A DNA stretch of 64,000 nucleotides. It comes from Corynespora cassiicola. Lineage: Eukaryota > Ascomycota > Dothideomycetes > Pleosporales > Corynesporascaceae. The notes under the pieces were generated by a model. That model worked only from the letters and a program-made list of their open reading frames with translations. It was not told the origin of the DNA and searched no databases. The DNA lies in assembly GCA_022059125.1 (NCBI GenBank), contig JAEUWY010000019.1:1-64000 (forward strand), in the 5' to 3' direction. The translations under genes were made by a program, and so were the position numbers. Within the stretch, counting starts at the first letter, position 1, and every line of letters starts with the position of its first letter. Positions 35,853-49,463 of this stretch are shown here, piece after piece.

Positions 35853-38333
35853 TTAAAAATAAATTCTTTATAACAACTATTTTTAAAATTAACTAACTAA
35901 TTAAAAACTTTTTTTTTAGAATTTAGAATACTGTAGTTCCGGCACTGTTCTAACTTTCTTTTATATATTAGATATACTAAAATATATTTAACTTTAAAGC
36001 CGCACTCTATTTTCCGCTCTACTAACTCTATAACTATAAAATTATTTTTACTAGACTTTTTCTAAACAGTTATAATTCTCTGTATAAATAAAGTTTTAAA
36101 AAACTTAAAACTACTTAAAAGTTTATAACAATCTAACTATAATACAGTCTTATTAAGTAAAGTTAAAGCTTTTTTATATTATTTATTCTGTGTGTTCGCA
36201 AAGCAAATAGAAAATTTAAAATATATATTAATTATTATAAACTAAACGCTCTAACTAAAAAAAATACTTATTTAATATCTAAAATAAATAAACTTCTAGC
36301 AAAGCCTAGCAAAACTAAAGTTTTTATAAAGTTAAATATTTACGCTGCATTTAATAAAATTTAAATAAACTTTAATAGTAAAAAATATACTACTTTTTAA
36401 ATATAATATAAAATATATAAATATAAGATTTTTTTATTTAGGTTGTATAACGGACCAGCTATTTTCCAGTAATACATAAACAATATTTTAATTAACTATT
36501 TTAATAACTTTTATATCGCATACTTAGATAATATTTTTATCTACTCTAAAAATAAATAAACTTATATTTAGTATATTAAAGCTGTTTTAGAACAACTACG
36601 TTAAGCTAAACTATAAGTAAATATAGCTAAATTTAAATTCTATATAAAACGTATCTAATATTTAGAATATATTTTAACTAACTAAAAACTAAAAGTAGAT
36701 TTAAAAAAAGTTAAAGCTTTATAAAACTAAGTCTAATCTACTACCGTTACAGAAATAAATTTTTTTTTTAAATTTACTAGCTTCTACTAATAATTTATAC
36801 TAGAATATTTTTATATTATTTTACTAATTAGTATACTTTAAAGCTCTGCTGTATTTTTTAAATAAATCTAAAAATATAACTAGATATTTAAAACTTTAAA
36901 AAACTTTTTTTTTTCTATTCTAACTTTTTATTATTTTAATTCTAAACTACTTATAAAACTAAAAACTAATATATTTAATAGCGCTATTACAGATATACAG
37001 TTTTAGTAATATACTAATAAAAATTAGTATTTATATACTTTCTACAGCAAAACTCTATCTAGTTCTAAACTTAACTAAAAAATATATAATAAAAAACTTT
37101 TTGCTATTGTTACCGCCTTCTAAAAATAGTAAACTAATTTTTTCTCTGTAAAGTATTAGATTTAAATATATTCTAATTATAAATTACTAGAATACTTTAT
37201 AATAACTAAAATTCTAAATATTAGATAAGTAAGATAGGCAGAAGAACTAGCGCTTTTTAACTTCTAAATTAAATATATTTTAAATAAAAATAATATTAGA
37301 GCTGACATTCTTAGCTGTCGCGAATAAAATATAAAAATTTTTTTAGCTATATAGTAAAATAACTGTTCTTGCGTGCTAATCAGACTATATTATTTTAATT
37401 TTTAAATTAATACTAAGTTAGCTTAAAAATATATTAGAGTTTAAACTAAATATGTAGCTCGCGTATATACAATATTTTTAAAAAACTCTATAAACTTTAA
37501 CTTTTTTAAACTTATTAATACTCTTCTAAAAAAAAATTAATTAAGCTTTATAAAAAAACGTAAAAACTTTTTTAACTAGTACTAAACATATAATAAATTT
37601 ATATTATACTAATATTAACTATGTGTTCTTTAGAACTCTACACTTATTATACGCTTAATATAAAAAGCTTATAACTAAGTTTTTTTAGTATATCTTAGCG
37701 CTATAAAAACCTACCAGCTATTAGCTTAAAAGTACTACTAAAAAAGTATAGAAAACTTATACAAGCAATATATACAGAACTATCTTATTTATTAATAAGT
37801 ATATTTAAAATAAATCCGTTCCGCTAGAGAAATCTATTCTCTTTCTATTTTAAACTATTCTATATAATACTTCTATATAAACTTTAAAAAATTTCTCTGT
37901 AATAAAACTAGCTATAATTAGATTTTAGTAATTATTAATTAACTTTTTAAGTAAGCTGTGTTAATTTTATATTATAAAAACACTAACGCACGTAGTATAG
38001 TCTATCTATTTAATTAGTAGATATACTAATTTAGATATATTTTAGAGACGATTATGTTAGACTAAAAACTACTTACAGAATATAATAATTAAAAAAAAAA
38101 AAAAAAAAAAAAAAAAGCTTAAAAAACTAAATTTATAACTGCTAAATAGCAGTTTTATAAAAGTATTTTACTAGTTATATAAACGCGTAACGCTTTTTTT
38201 TATAAAGTACTAAAAGTAAAAGTAAATAATAAAATAAAGTACTCTGCTTTTAATAAAAACTATTTATATTCTTCTCTAAATAGACTATAAATTATATTAG
38301 ATTAGAACAATCTGTCTACTAAAGAGGGGGTAA

Positions 38334-38700
38334 TATAATAAATTTTATTTGTATAAAGTCTAAATATATTTACTTTTAAGTATCGCGCACGTAATTAAAA
38401 ACTTTATATTAAATTTCTAGCTTCTAACTTCTAATATAGCTCTAACTCAGCTCTAATCTTTTATCTTTTTATATTTTTCTATAATAACTAAAAAATAGAA
38501 CTAGACTAGACTAGACTTAGAATAGGTGCTAGAGAGAAACTATAAAAAGTTATAATAGTTTTAGATAATTCTGTAGTTTAGAAATATTCTTTCGTATAAA
38601 ACTTATAAGTTCTAATTTATAATTATTTTTTAGTTCTATAAACTCTTATTTTAAGTAGTATTTAAGCCGTATTAGAGACAAATCGCTCTGTATTTTTATA
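38334..38700 (+). repeat. A2 LTR 2 (shared middle LTR)
   Basis: 367 bp in the same orientation, preceded by the purine tract AAAGAGGGGGTAA and followed by the start of the second internal region (TTATATTTCTAAACTACTTT). It serves as the 3' LTR of copy 1 and the 5' LTR of copy 2. Confidence 0.88.
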
Positions 38701-40234
38701 TTATATTTCTAAACTACTTTTCGCCGGTAACAGCTTAAAAATATTATTTCTCTATTTATTATAAAAAAAAGTACAACTAGATAGTACACGTATTAAACTA
38801 GATCTGTTTTAAAATACTATATACGTTTTTAACTTTTAGTAAAATTAAAATTTTCTAAATTTTTTAATAACTAAAACTTTTAAATTTAAAACTTCTATTT
38901 TTATATAAATTAGATTATTTTTAGAAAAAACGCGTCGTGCGCTAAAGTAAAAACTAAATAATTACTAAAAATTTACTAAAATTAATTTTAACTATTAATA
39001 TTTAGCTCTACACACCCGCTAAATATATTTTAAAAAAATATTATTTAAAAATTAAGTAGGCTGCGAGAACAGCTCTAACTCTTTAATAATAATTTAGAAC
39101 TTACTAAATTTTTACTTTAATCTAATAATAGTAATCTTTACTTTATACTAATAGAAATTAAAATTTTATAGTTATAAATTAAAATATTAAAACTTAAAGC
39201 TGCTGCTGCAGATTCTTTTCTCTACTAAAAAAAATAGTTTAAACTATTACTATTAACTCGTATCTAATAACTATCTAAATTACTTTTAATTTTAGTTTAG
39301 CTAAAATTATTAAAATAGATTTTTAAAATTAAGTTTTTTAGCGACAGAAAAACTGTTACTTTTTTATAATAGCTAGCTTCTATCTAAAATTATTTTAATA
39401 TTAATTAGAACTATTATTTTACTAAGCGAGCTTGTATAGCAGAAATCTAAAAATATATATTAAAACTAGCTTAAAAATACTTAGAGCTCTGTTATTTAGC
39501 TAATAATTTTTTAAAACAGTTTTTTAACGCAGAGGAAATATTTAATTTTCTAAAATTATACTTTATTTTAGAAAATAAAAAAGCAGAAAATTAAGTTGCT
39601 TTTTATTAATTACAGATAAAATAAAAAGAACTCTTCTCTGCTTTTAAAGCTTAATTTTTATTTACTACTATTAAAAATAGAGTGTAAAAAAAAAATAGTT
39701 TTTTTATTTATAAAAAAAAATTACTCTAGCTCTGCGAGTTTTAAACTTTAGATTTAAATCTTTATAGAATAACTTTTTTAATAATATAGTAAAATATTTC
39801 TCCGCCTATAATATAGAGCGCTAAAATAACTCTATATCTGCTATTAGTAGAAGTAAAAAAAGCAACTATAGTTTTTTACTAAATAAAGTTTTAAAAAATT
39901 AAAAAATATCTAGCCTATCCGCAGCACCTATAAAAAAAAAAAACTATTTATTTACGTACTACTTAAGCAGATTCGCAAATACTGTACTAATATAAAAATA
40001 GTAAGCTATTTAACTTAGTTTTAGCTATAAAAGAAAACTACTACTAATATAGTAAGCTAGGCTATTTTACGCGTAACTGCAATCCTTTTTAAATAAACTA
40101 AATTACTATTAATAATAATTTATATAACTAATTTAAAAATATAATTAATTTTAATAAACTAGATCTAGTCTAACTAAAAAATAAAAATATTTAGAAAAAT
40201 TTTTCGCTTTAAATTACGGCAAGTATAATCTATC

Positions 40235-40923
40235 TAATATAAACTTATTAAACTTATTAGAAAGCTATTATTTCTAAATACTTTCTGTTCTCTATTCTAA
40301 CAGGCTTAAAATCTGTTTATATTTTTTTATTAATACTAGCGTATAAAAATTTTTATTTATTAATACTTTTATTACAGTATTTTTAGTCTGTATTTTTTAG
40401 ATATCTATCTAAAAACTACTATATAAAGTTAAAGTACGCGGCTTCTAAAATTTAATTAAATTTTTAGCTATTTATTATATCTGTCTCTATTTTCGCCTAA
40501 ATAAATATATAATTTTAAATTATTTTTTTATTATTTTTAACTTCAGATTCTAAAACTATATTATTAGTCTAAAATAAATAAAAAAATTTAAACTTAAACT
40601 AGACACGGAACATAACTGGATTATCTAGCCTTTTTAGTACCTACTTTTATATATATCTACTCTATCTATACTTTAATATTTATACTAATTTTTTACTAGC
40701 TAGAGTGTAGAGCAAAATATTCTCTAAAAAAACGCTTTCTAAAAAACTAACTAAACTAAATACTATTAAAGCCTAAAAACTTATCTATATTAATTTTAAA
40801 AACTAAAATTTTTTTAGCCTAGACGCTTTTTTTTAATTAATTTTTAACTAAATTTTAAGTTTAGTTAAAGTTTCTAAATAGCTGCTATTTTAGCTAATAC
40901 TTTTTATTTCTAAATAAAATAAT
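40235..40923 (+). repeat. 689-bp identical tract (copy 2)
   Basis: Partner of 35164-35852. It lies in the same position within the second A2 internal region and retains an above-average GC stretch (AGACACGGAACATAACTGGA). Confidence 0.85.
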
Positions 40924-43400
40924 CTAAAAATAAGTTTTTTATAATAACTATTTTTAAAATTAACTAACTAATTAAAAACTTTTTTTTTAAAACTTAGAAT
41001 GCTGTAGTTCTAGCACCGTTCTAACTTTTTTTTATATATTAGATATATTAAAATATATTTAACTTTAAGGCCGCACTCTATTTTCTGCTCTACTAACTTT
41101 ATAACTATAAAATTATTTTTACTAAACTTTTTTTAAACAGTTATAGTTTTCTGTATAAACAGAGCTTTAAAAAACTTAAAGCTATTTAGAAGTTTATAAT
41201 AATTTAACTATAACACAGTTTTATTAAGCAGAGTTAAAGTTTTTTTATATTATTTATTCTGTGTGTTCGCAAAGCAAATAAAAAACTTAAAATATATATT
41301 AATTATTATAAACTAAACGCTCTAACTAGAAAAAATATCTATTTAATATTTAAAATAAACGAACTTCTAGTAAGGCCTAGTAAAACTAAAGTTTTTATAA
41401 AGTTAGATATTTACGCTGTATTTAATAAAATTTAAATAAACTCTAATAGTAAAAAATATACTATTTTCTAAATATAATACGGAACGTATAAATATAAAAT
41501 TTTTTTATTTAAGTTGTGTAACAGACCAGCTACTTTCTAGTAATATATAAATAACGTTCTAATTAACTATTTTAATAACTTCTGCATTGCATACCTAAAT
41601 AATATTTTTATCTACTTTAAAAATAAACGAATTTATATCTAATATATTAAAGCTGTTTTAGAATAACTACGTTAAACTAAACTATAAGTAAATATAGCTA
41701 AATCTAAATTTTATATAAAATGTATCTAATATTTAGAATATATTCTAATTAACTAAAAACTAGAAGTAGATTTAGAAAAAGTTAAAGCTCTATAAAACTA
41801 AGTCTGACCTACTACTATTACAGAAATAAATTTTTTTTTTAAATTTACTAGCTTCTACTAATAATTTGTACTAAAATATTTCTATATTATTTTACTAATT
41901 AGTATATTTTAAAATTCTGCTATATTTTTTAAATAGATTTAAAAATGTAACTAGGCATTTAAAACCTTAAAAAACTCTTTTCTTTCTATTCTAACTTTTT
42001 ATTATTTTAACTTTAAACTACTTATAAAATTAAAAACTAATATATTTAATAGCGCTATTGCAGGCGTACAGTTTTAGTAATATACTAATAGAAATTAGTA
42101 CTTATATACTTTTTACAGTAAAACTCTATCTAGTTCTAAACTTAACTAGAAAATATATAATAAAAAACTTTTTACTATTATTACCGCTTTTTAAAAATAG
42201 CGAGCTAATTTCTTCTCTGTAAAGCATTAGATTTAGATATATTCTAATTATAAATTACTAGAATACTTTATAACAACTAAAGTTTTAAATACTAAATAAG
42301 TAAAATAAGCAGAAAAACTAGCGCTCTTTAATTTCTAAATTAAATATATTTTAAATAAAAATAATACTAAAGCTGATATTTTCAGCCGTCGTAAATAAAA
42401 TATAAAATTTTTTTTAGCTATATAGTAAAATAACTATTCTCGCGTGCTAATTAGACTGTATTACTTTAATTTCTAAATTAACGCTAAGTTAGCTTAGAAA
42501 TATATTAAAGTTTAGACTAAATATGTAGCTTGCGTATATACAATATTTTTAAAAAACTTTATAAGCTTTAATTTTTTTAAACTTATTAATACTTTTTTAA
42601 AAAAAAATTAATTAAGCTTTATAAAAGAACGTAAAAATTTTTTTAACTAGTACTAAATACATAACAGACTTATATTATACTAATATCAACTATATATTTT
42701 TTAGAATTTTATACTTATTATACGCTTAATATAAAAGGCTTATAACTAAGTTTTTTTAGCACACCCCAGCGCTATAAAAACCTACTAGCTATTAGTCTAA
42801 AAGTACTATTAAAAAAGTATAAAAAACTTGTGCAAGTAATATATACAGAACTGCTTTATTTATTAATAAGTATATCTAAAACAAATCTGTTCCGCTAAAA
42901 AAATCTATTTTTTTTTTATTTTAAACTGTTTTATATAATACTTTTATATAAACTTTAAAGAATTTTCCTATAACAAAGCTGGCTATAATTAAATTTTAGT
43001 AATTATTAATCGACTCTCTAAGTAAGCTGTATTAATTTTATATTATAAAAATACTAATACACGTAGTATAGCCTATCTGTTTATTTAGTAGATATACTAA
43101 TTTAGATACACTTTAGAGATAATTATATTAGACTAAAAACTACTTACAGAATATAATAATTAAAAAAAAAAAAAAAAAAAAAAGTTTAAAAAACTAAATT
43201 TATAACTGCTAAGTAGTAGTTTTATAAAAGTATTTTACTAGTTACGTAAACGCGTAACGCTTTTTTTTATAAAATGCTAAAAATAAAAGTAAATAATAAA
43301 ACAAAATACTCTGCTTTTAATAAAAACTATTTATATTTTTCTCTAAATAGACTATAAATTATATTAGATCGGGACAATCTGTCTACTAGAGAAAAAGTAA

Positions 43401-43767
43401 TATAATAAACTTTGTTCGCATAAAGTCTAAATATATTTATTTTTAAGTATTACGCACGTGATTAAAAACTTTATATCAGATTTCTAGTTTTTAACTTCTG
43501 ATATAGCTCTAACTCAGCTCTAATCTTTTATTCTTTTATACTCTTCTATAATAACTAAAAAATAGAACTAGATTAGACTAGACTTAGAATAAGTGCTGAA
43601 GAGAAACTATAAAAAGTTATAATAGTTTTAAATAGTTCTGTAGTCTAGAAATATTCTTTTATATAAAATCTATAGGTTCTAACTTATAATTATTTTCTAG
43701 TTCTGTAAACTTTTATTCTAAGTAGTATCTGAGCTGTATCGGAGACAAGTCGCTCTGTATTTTTATA
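43401..43767 (+). repeat. A2 LTR 3
   Basis: 367 bp, TATAATAAACTTTGTTCGCA to CTGTATTTTTATA, followed by TSD ATATT. It retains a few more G and C than the other two, for example ATCTGAGCTGTATCGGAGAC. Confidence 0.88.
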
Positions 43768-46700
43768 ATATTAATATTTAAACTAAAAACGTCTGTTTTA
43801 AAACTAAAATACTAAAAATTTAAAAATATAGCTAAACTTAATAAAATATTAGTACTACTTATATATAGTAACTAAAATTTTATAATAGAGCTGTAATTTA
43901 GTACAAGTCTATTTTACTAACCGCTCTATAATATATTAATAGTTAAACTAAAATACTTTTATAAATATATAGAAAAGTATTTTTAAAAAAAATAAATATA
44001 ACAGTTAAAGTCTCTAGCTAAAGTATTTATTTTTTTTATAAAAAAAAAATAATTTTGCGACTATATATTAATTATAAAAATTTAAATAAAATAATAGTTA
44101 CGAACTAGCACCTGTTACTATTTATAATTAAATTTTTAAAAAAATTATTAAAAGTAAAATAGTTTATAAAGCTAGATATTTAAAAAACGTACTATAAAAT
44201 ATGTATCTAAAAAAGTAATAAATAGAAAACAGCCTTTAAAATAAAATATTGTTATTTTAAATACTTTATAATATTTTTTAGCTTAAATAATATCTCTACT
44301 GCTTTTTAATTTTATATTAACTAAATTCTAGCAAAGCTAGTTAATATAATATATATTATATATTTAAATAATATTCTGGTTTATTCTAATACAGAAAAGG
44401 CTTATATAAATTATATTAAAAAAGTTTTAAAAAAACTAAAGTAAACTAAATTAAATATAAAATTTAGTAAATATAAATTCTATATATAACAGGTAGAATA
44501 CTTAAAATATATAGTATGTCTAAAAAGAATTAAAGTTAATTTAAAAAAAGTTAAAATAATTTAAAACTAGCTAATACTATAAATAGTAAAAGATATTAGA
44601 GTATTTATTAGTTTTATAAATTACTATAAAAAGTTTATTACTAACTTTTTCTGTATTATTTTACTATTAACTAAAATAATTAAAAAAAAAACTAAATACA
44701 GCTAGAGGCAGCTACGCTTAAAAAAAAATATAAAAATTAATTTTAATTAAAAAGTAAAATAAGCTTTTATATAAATAAAGAATATCTTTTTTTTAATTCT
44801 AATTTTAGTCTACTTTAACTTTTAAAAACTAATAAAAATTAAAATAAACGCTTTAAAAGGCGTAATTTATAGTATTATAAGCTAAAAAAATCTAAACTAA
44901 AATAGAAAAAACTACTCGTAATAGATAAAAGTTTATTCTATTAGTAATACTACTTTTAAAAAATACTATTTAAACTTTTTATAAACTATAATAACTTTAA
45001 ATAGTTTATAAAGATAAAAATACTTAACTACTGCTAGATTAGAGTATGTAAAAAATTTATAAAATATAATTTTATTATAATTTATTATTTAGAGAAGCTG
45101 AACTCTGCAGACAGTTTATTAAAAAAACTAAATTATATAAAAAAAGTTTAATAACTATTATAGAAAGGTAATAAAGTTTATATAAAGCTACTATAAGCTA
45201 TAATAACCCGGAAATTTTTATAAAACTCTGTAATACTAGCAATAATTATAAAATTATTTAAAAAGTATATAGACAGTACTAGAATACTTTAGATAAAATA
45301 TTAGAGGTTTTCGGAACTCTATATTAGAAAAAAACTACTTAAAAAAAAAATAAAAAAAAAGTTTAGAAAAAGAAATAAAAATATTTTAATTTTAGATTTT
45401 AATAGTAAAAATAGTAAAAAAATAAATAAAAAACTTTTTTAAAAAAAAAAAAAATTAACTTTTTACTTTTACTTTAATATAACGTTAAATAACTAATTAG
45501 TTAAAATTATAACTAAGTATAGATTAAAAAAAAACTAAAGTATTTTAGAAATACTATAATAGCTTAATAGCAGGTTACTTTAGAGTAAAAAAAATACTAG
45601 AAAAAATTAAACGTAAGTACTATTAGAAAAAAATTAAAAAAAATATAAAAACGTACTATAATAACTATTTAAAATATAGAAAATTAGTTACAGCTAGATA
45701 CTGCTTTTATAGCTTATTAAATTTTTTTTTAACTTTTAATAAACTGTAATTAGATATTATAATAGACTTTATTACTAAACTTTTTTTATTAAAGTATTTT
45801 AGCTAAGTATACAACTTAATACTAATAGTAGTAAACTAATTAATAAAAATAGTTTATTATATACTAGCTAAAGTAAATAAAACTGCTTAAAATCTAGCTT
45901 AAATCTAAATAAAAAAAATAATTTAACTTTATAAAATTTTAAAAAATATTATTTTAAATTAAAAACTTTTAATAAATTTTAAATACTAAAATAGTTTTTA
46001 TTACTGCTTAAATACTTTAAAAGTTTTATTTTCTACTTATTATTTTAAAATAGATAGATAAATAGAGAGACAGAATTAGATTTTAGAATAGTATTTTAAA
46101 TACTGTTATTACTTAAAATAGAATAACTAGATAATTTAGTTACTAATTATAGAATTTGCGTATAATAACAGCGTATATATAATTACTATAATTATACTAT
46201 TTTAAATATACTATAAAGCGGATCTAAAAGCGCTAGACTAGTTTAAAATACTTTTAAATAGTAGAGAATTTTATTTAAAAAATAATTTAGTAGTAAAAAT
46301 ATTTATTTTATAAACAGAATATTGCTAGAAAATTAAAGTAATAAATAAATACTAAAAAAAATACTTTAATAAAAAAAAAGTATTTTTTTTAGTAATAAAA
46401 GATAAAGTACTTATATTAAACAGGTATATACGCTTAATAAGACTAAAAAAAAAACTAAATTAGAAATATATAGAACTAAAAACTATTATAGTTTAGATTA
46501 AGCTAAATATATATAAAGTAGATCTACCTAAACTATAAGACATCTACTTAGTTTTCTATATATTATTATTAAAAAAATATATTAAAAAAAAGATAATATA
46601 ATTTTAAAGTAAATTACTAGTAAACATATTACGTATAATAAATAATAATATTTATTTTATTAAAAAAGTACTAAATTAGAAAGAATTTTTAGTTAGTACT

Positions 46701-49247
46701 TAAAAATATTTAGTAAAATAGAAAAGTTATTTTAAAAATTTTTTTTTTTTAAAAATTTAAATTAAATATAAACGCTAGCGTAATTAATAACTTTTAAAAA
46801 TAAAAAAGTATTTAAAACTAATAAATAAAAAAAATAAAAAAAAACTACTTTACGCTATAAAGCTTTATTATAGTTTATAATAAATTAAAATATTTAAAAA
46901 AAAACTAAATAACTTTTAAGTAAGCTAGTATCTAAAAATTTAGCTAAAAAAAAAAATATAGAAAATATAGCTACTTTTACTCTATATTTTTTTCTAAAAA
47001 ATATATTAGATTTTTTATATAAAAAAATATTTAATAGCGTTATAACTTTAAGAAAACACAGAATTAAAAACTATATAAAAAGATTAAAAAAACTTATAAA
47101 AATGTTACTAGCCTATTATAGCCTAAAATAATCTATAAAAAACTAAAAAATATTATAAAAAAATATAGGAAAAAATATTAGAGTAAAAAAACTTATATTA
47201 TAAAAAACTATTAAAAAAATAGGTAAAAAGCTACTAAAAACTCTGGGTATTACCTATATACTCTAAAAAAAACTATAATACTAAAAAAAAAAGCTAAAAA
47301 AAACTAATTTAGATTTTTCTACGCTATAATACTTTATAAAAATCTATACTAATTTATATTATTATATATTAACTAAATATAAACCGCAGTAAGAGGCTTA
47401 ATCTATTTCTAAAGTTTTTTTATTTTTTTATAAAAGTATTTTTTTTATTTTTAAAGCACGCGCACGTTTAGTTTTAAAATTAAAAATTTAAACTTTTAAT
47501 TTTTATTTTTTTTAAATAGTTATAGCAGCTAGACTAAAAGCAGCTTTACTATTATAATTTAAAAAAAAATATTAGTATAAGCTATTATAGCGTATAATAG
47601 ATTATTTTACTTTTTTTTTAAACGTATTACTATTTTTTTAGTTAGTTTTAACTTAAACAGATATAAAAACTTTAAAAATATATTTTTTAGCTTTTACTTT
47701 AGCAGTAATACTTTTAAAATTTTATTTATATTTACTAAAGCGTATTTAAAACTATAAAGTATTATTAGTAGAAACTGTACTATTATATAGTATTAAATAA
47801 ATATTATAAAAAATAAACTTTTTATAAAGTGTTAGAATAGCCTAAAATACTTTAAAATAAAAATTTTTAAAAAAATTATTATAAAAAATATTTAAAAAGC
47901 GATTTATAGATACAGATTAATTTAAACTACTAAATTTTTATTTTTTTACTATTAAAGTAGACTTTTTTATAATAAGCTTTTTAAATAACTGTTTTAACTT
48001 TATTAAAAACTACAGTAATTTAGACTATATAAAAACTACAGCAAATTTTAAGCAGAAAATTATAAATTATATTATATTAATTATAAAAAGCTTTAAATAT
48101 TTAAAAATAAATTAAAAAGCTCTATAATAGCTAAAAACAGCTTAAAATAGCTATAAAAAAAATAGAAACTTACCGCACAACACTTCTAGTTACTAATAAA
48201 ATATTTAAAATACTACTTAAATAGTAATATTTTACTTTTTTTTATTTTAATTAACTATTTTTTATAAAAGTTTTTAGTAAATTTATTAGAAACAGAATAT
48301 AAATAACTAATCTGTCTAAAAAATTAATACTTTTTTTTACTAAAAAAAAAAATATAACAGATATAAACGTAATAGATAAACCTGCTATTATTTAAAATAT
48401 TATTTTTAATTTTAGTAAATTTTATAATAAATAATAATAAAGTAAAATAAGTTACTAAAAAGTAAAAAAGTTTAAAATAGTCTGATCATTATATATACAG
48501 TTTCTAAACTAATTAGTTAGAACTATAATATAATAAAATAAAATATTATAGAATATTATAGGGCATTATAAACTGTAATACTTTAAAATATTTTATATTA
48601 AAAAATATAATAAAATACAGTACTTTATAATACTTTAAAATAGAAAATATAAAGAAATTTTAAAAAACTTACTAAATTAAAACTAAAAAGTAAAAAAGAA
48701 AAAGACTAGAAGCTAGAAAGTATTAAAAAAACTTTTTATATACTTTTAAAAAGTATTTTTTTTTAATAGAATTTTTTTACTGTAACTTTTCTTAATATTA
48801 TTTTTTTACTTTTACTTTTTTTACTAAAATACAATTTTTTTAACTTAATTTTAAAAAAAGTAAAACTAGTTATAATTATATCTACTATAGTTTATAGTAG
48901 TCTACTAAAAAATAAAGTATTAAATTTTAACTTTTATAGTAAATAAAAAAAACTACTATAAACTATAGCAAACTCTAATAAATTAAATTAATAAGTTTTA
49001 ACTACTAAATTAAATAACTAAAGTTACTATATTTTATTATAGATAGTAATAAAACAAAATATTCAAACCAAATATAATTCTTAAACTATAAAGTTACTAT
49101 ATTCTGCTATAAACTGCTAAAATTTTAAAAGTATAAACTATACTTTTTAAATAAAGACTAGAGTATAGAATAAATATTTATAATTACTAATTTTTTATTT
49201 ACAAACATAACAGTGTATAAAGTTGTACACTATTAAAAGAAAAGTAA

Positions 49248-49463
49248 TATAAAGCTGTATTTTATTATAATTTATTATAGTCTATTATAAAGTATTTTAG
49301 ATTAGCTTAGTTATAAGTGTAATAGTATATATTTTTAAGTTGCTGTAAGCTGTTTTAGCAGTAATTTTTTTTTTTTCTATATAATAATATATAATTTAGT
49401 TTTTTTTACCTGTCTATCTGCATTATTATAATCTTTATACTCTACTTTAATTTATACCTAATA
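49248..49463 (+). repeat. Element B right LTR
   Basis: 216 bp from TATAAAGCTGTATTTTATTA to TTATACCTAATA, preceded by a purine tract and followed by TSD GCTAT and resumed A1 sequence. Confidence 0.85.

Larger units (their letters stand above)
33261..43767 (+). mobile_element. Tandem pair of gypsy A2 elements sharing a middle LTR
   Basis: Three LTRs of exactly 367 bp (33261-33627, 38334-38700, 43401-43767) enclose two internal regions of 4706 and 4700 bp. The whole array is flanked by ATATT on both sides (33256-33260 and 43768-43772), so it behaves as one insertion. Purine tracts precede the second and third LTRs (AAAGAGGGGGTAA at 38321; GAAAAAGTAA at 43391), setting plus orientation. Degraded Ty3/gypsy reverse transcriptase is readable on the plus strand (AYLDNIFIYSKNK near 36520 in copy 1 and the equivalent near 41590 in copy 2). 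The internal regions are shorter than A1, mainly near the 3' end, so A2 may be a deleted, possibly non-autonomous form. Confidence 0.88.
31224..49463 (+). mobile_element. Ty3/gypsy element B, inserted in A1
   Basis: Direct LTRs of 221 and 216 bp (31224-31444 and 49248-49463) with TSD GCTAT on both sides (31219-31223 and 49464-49468). A purine tract (AAAAGAAAAGTAA) precedes the right LTR. Its own sequence is about 7.7 kb (31445-33260 and 43768-49247). Plus-strand relics include reverse transcriptase (LRLYINYKNLNKIIVTN near 44056, then LNNILVYSNTEKA near 44370) and integrase (AGYFRVKKILEK-like text near 45570, DFITKLFLLKYFS near 45770). Many stops; it is dead. A tandem A2 array is inserted at 33261-43767. 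Confidence 0.85.
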
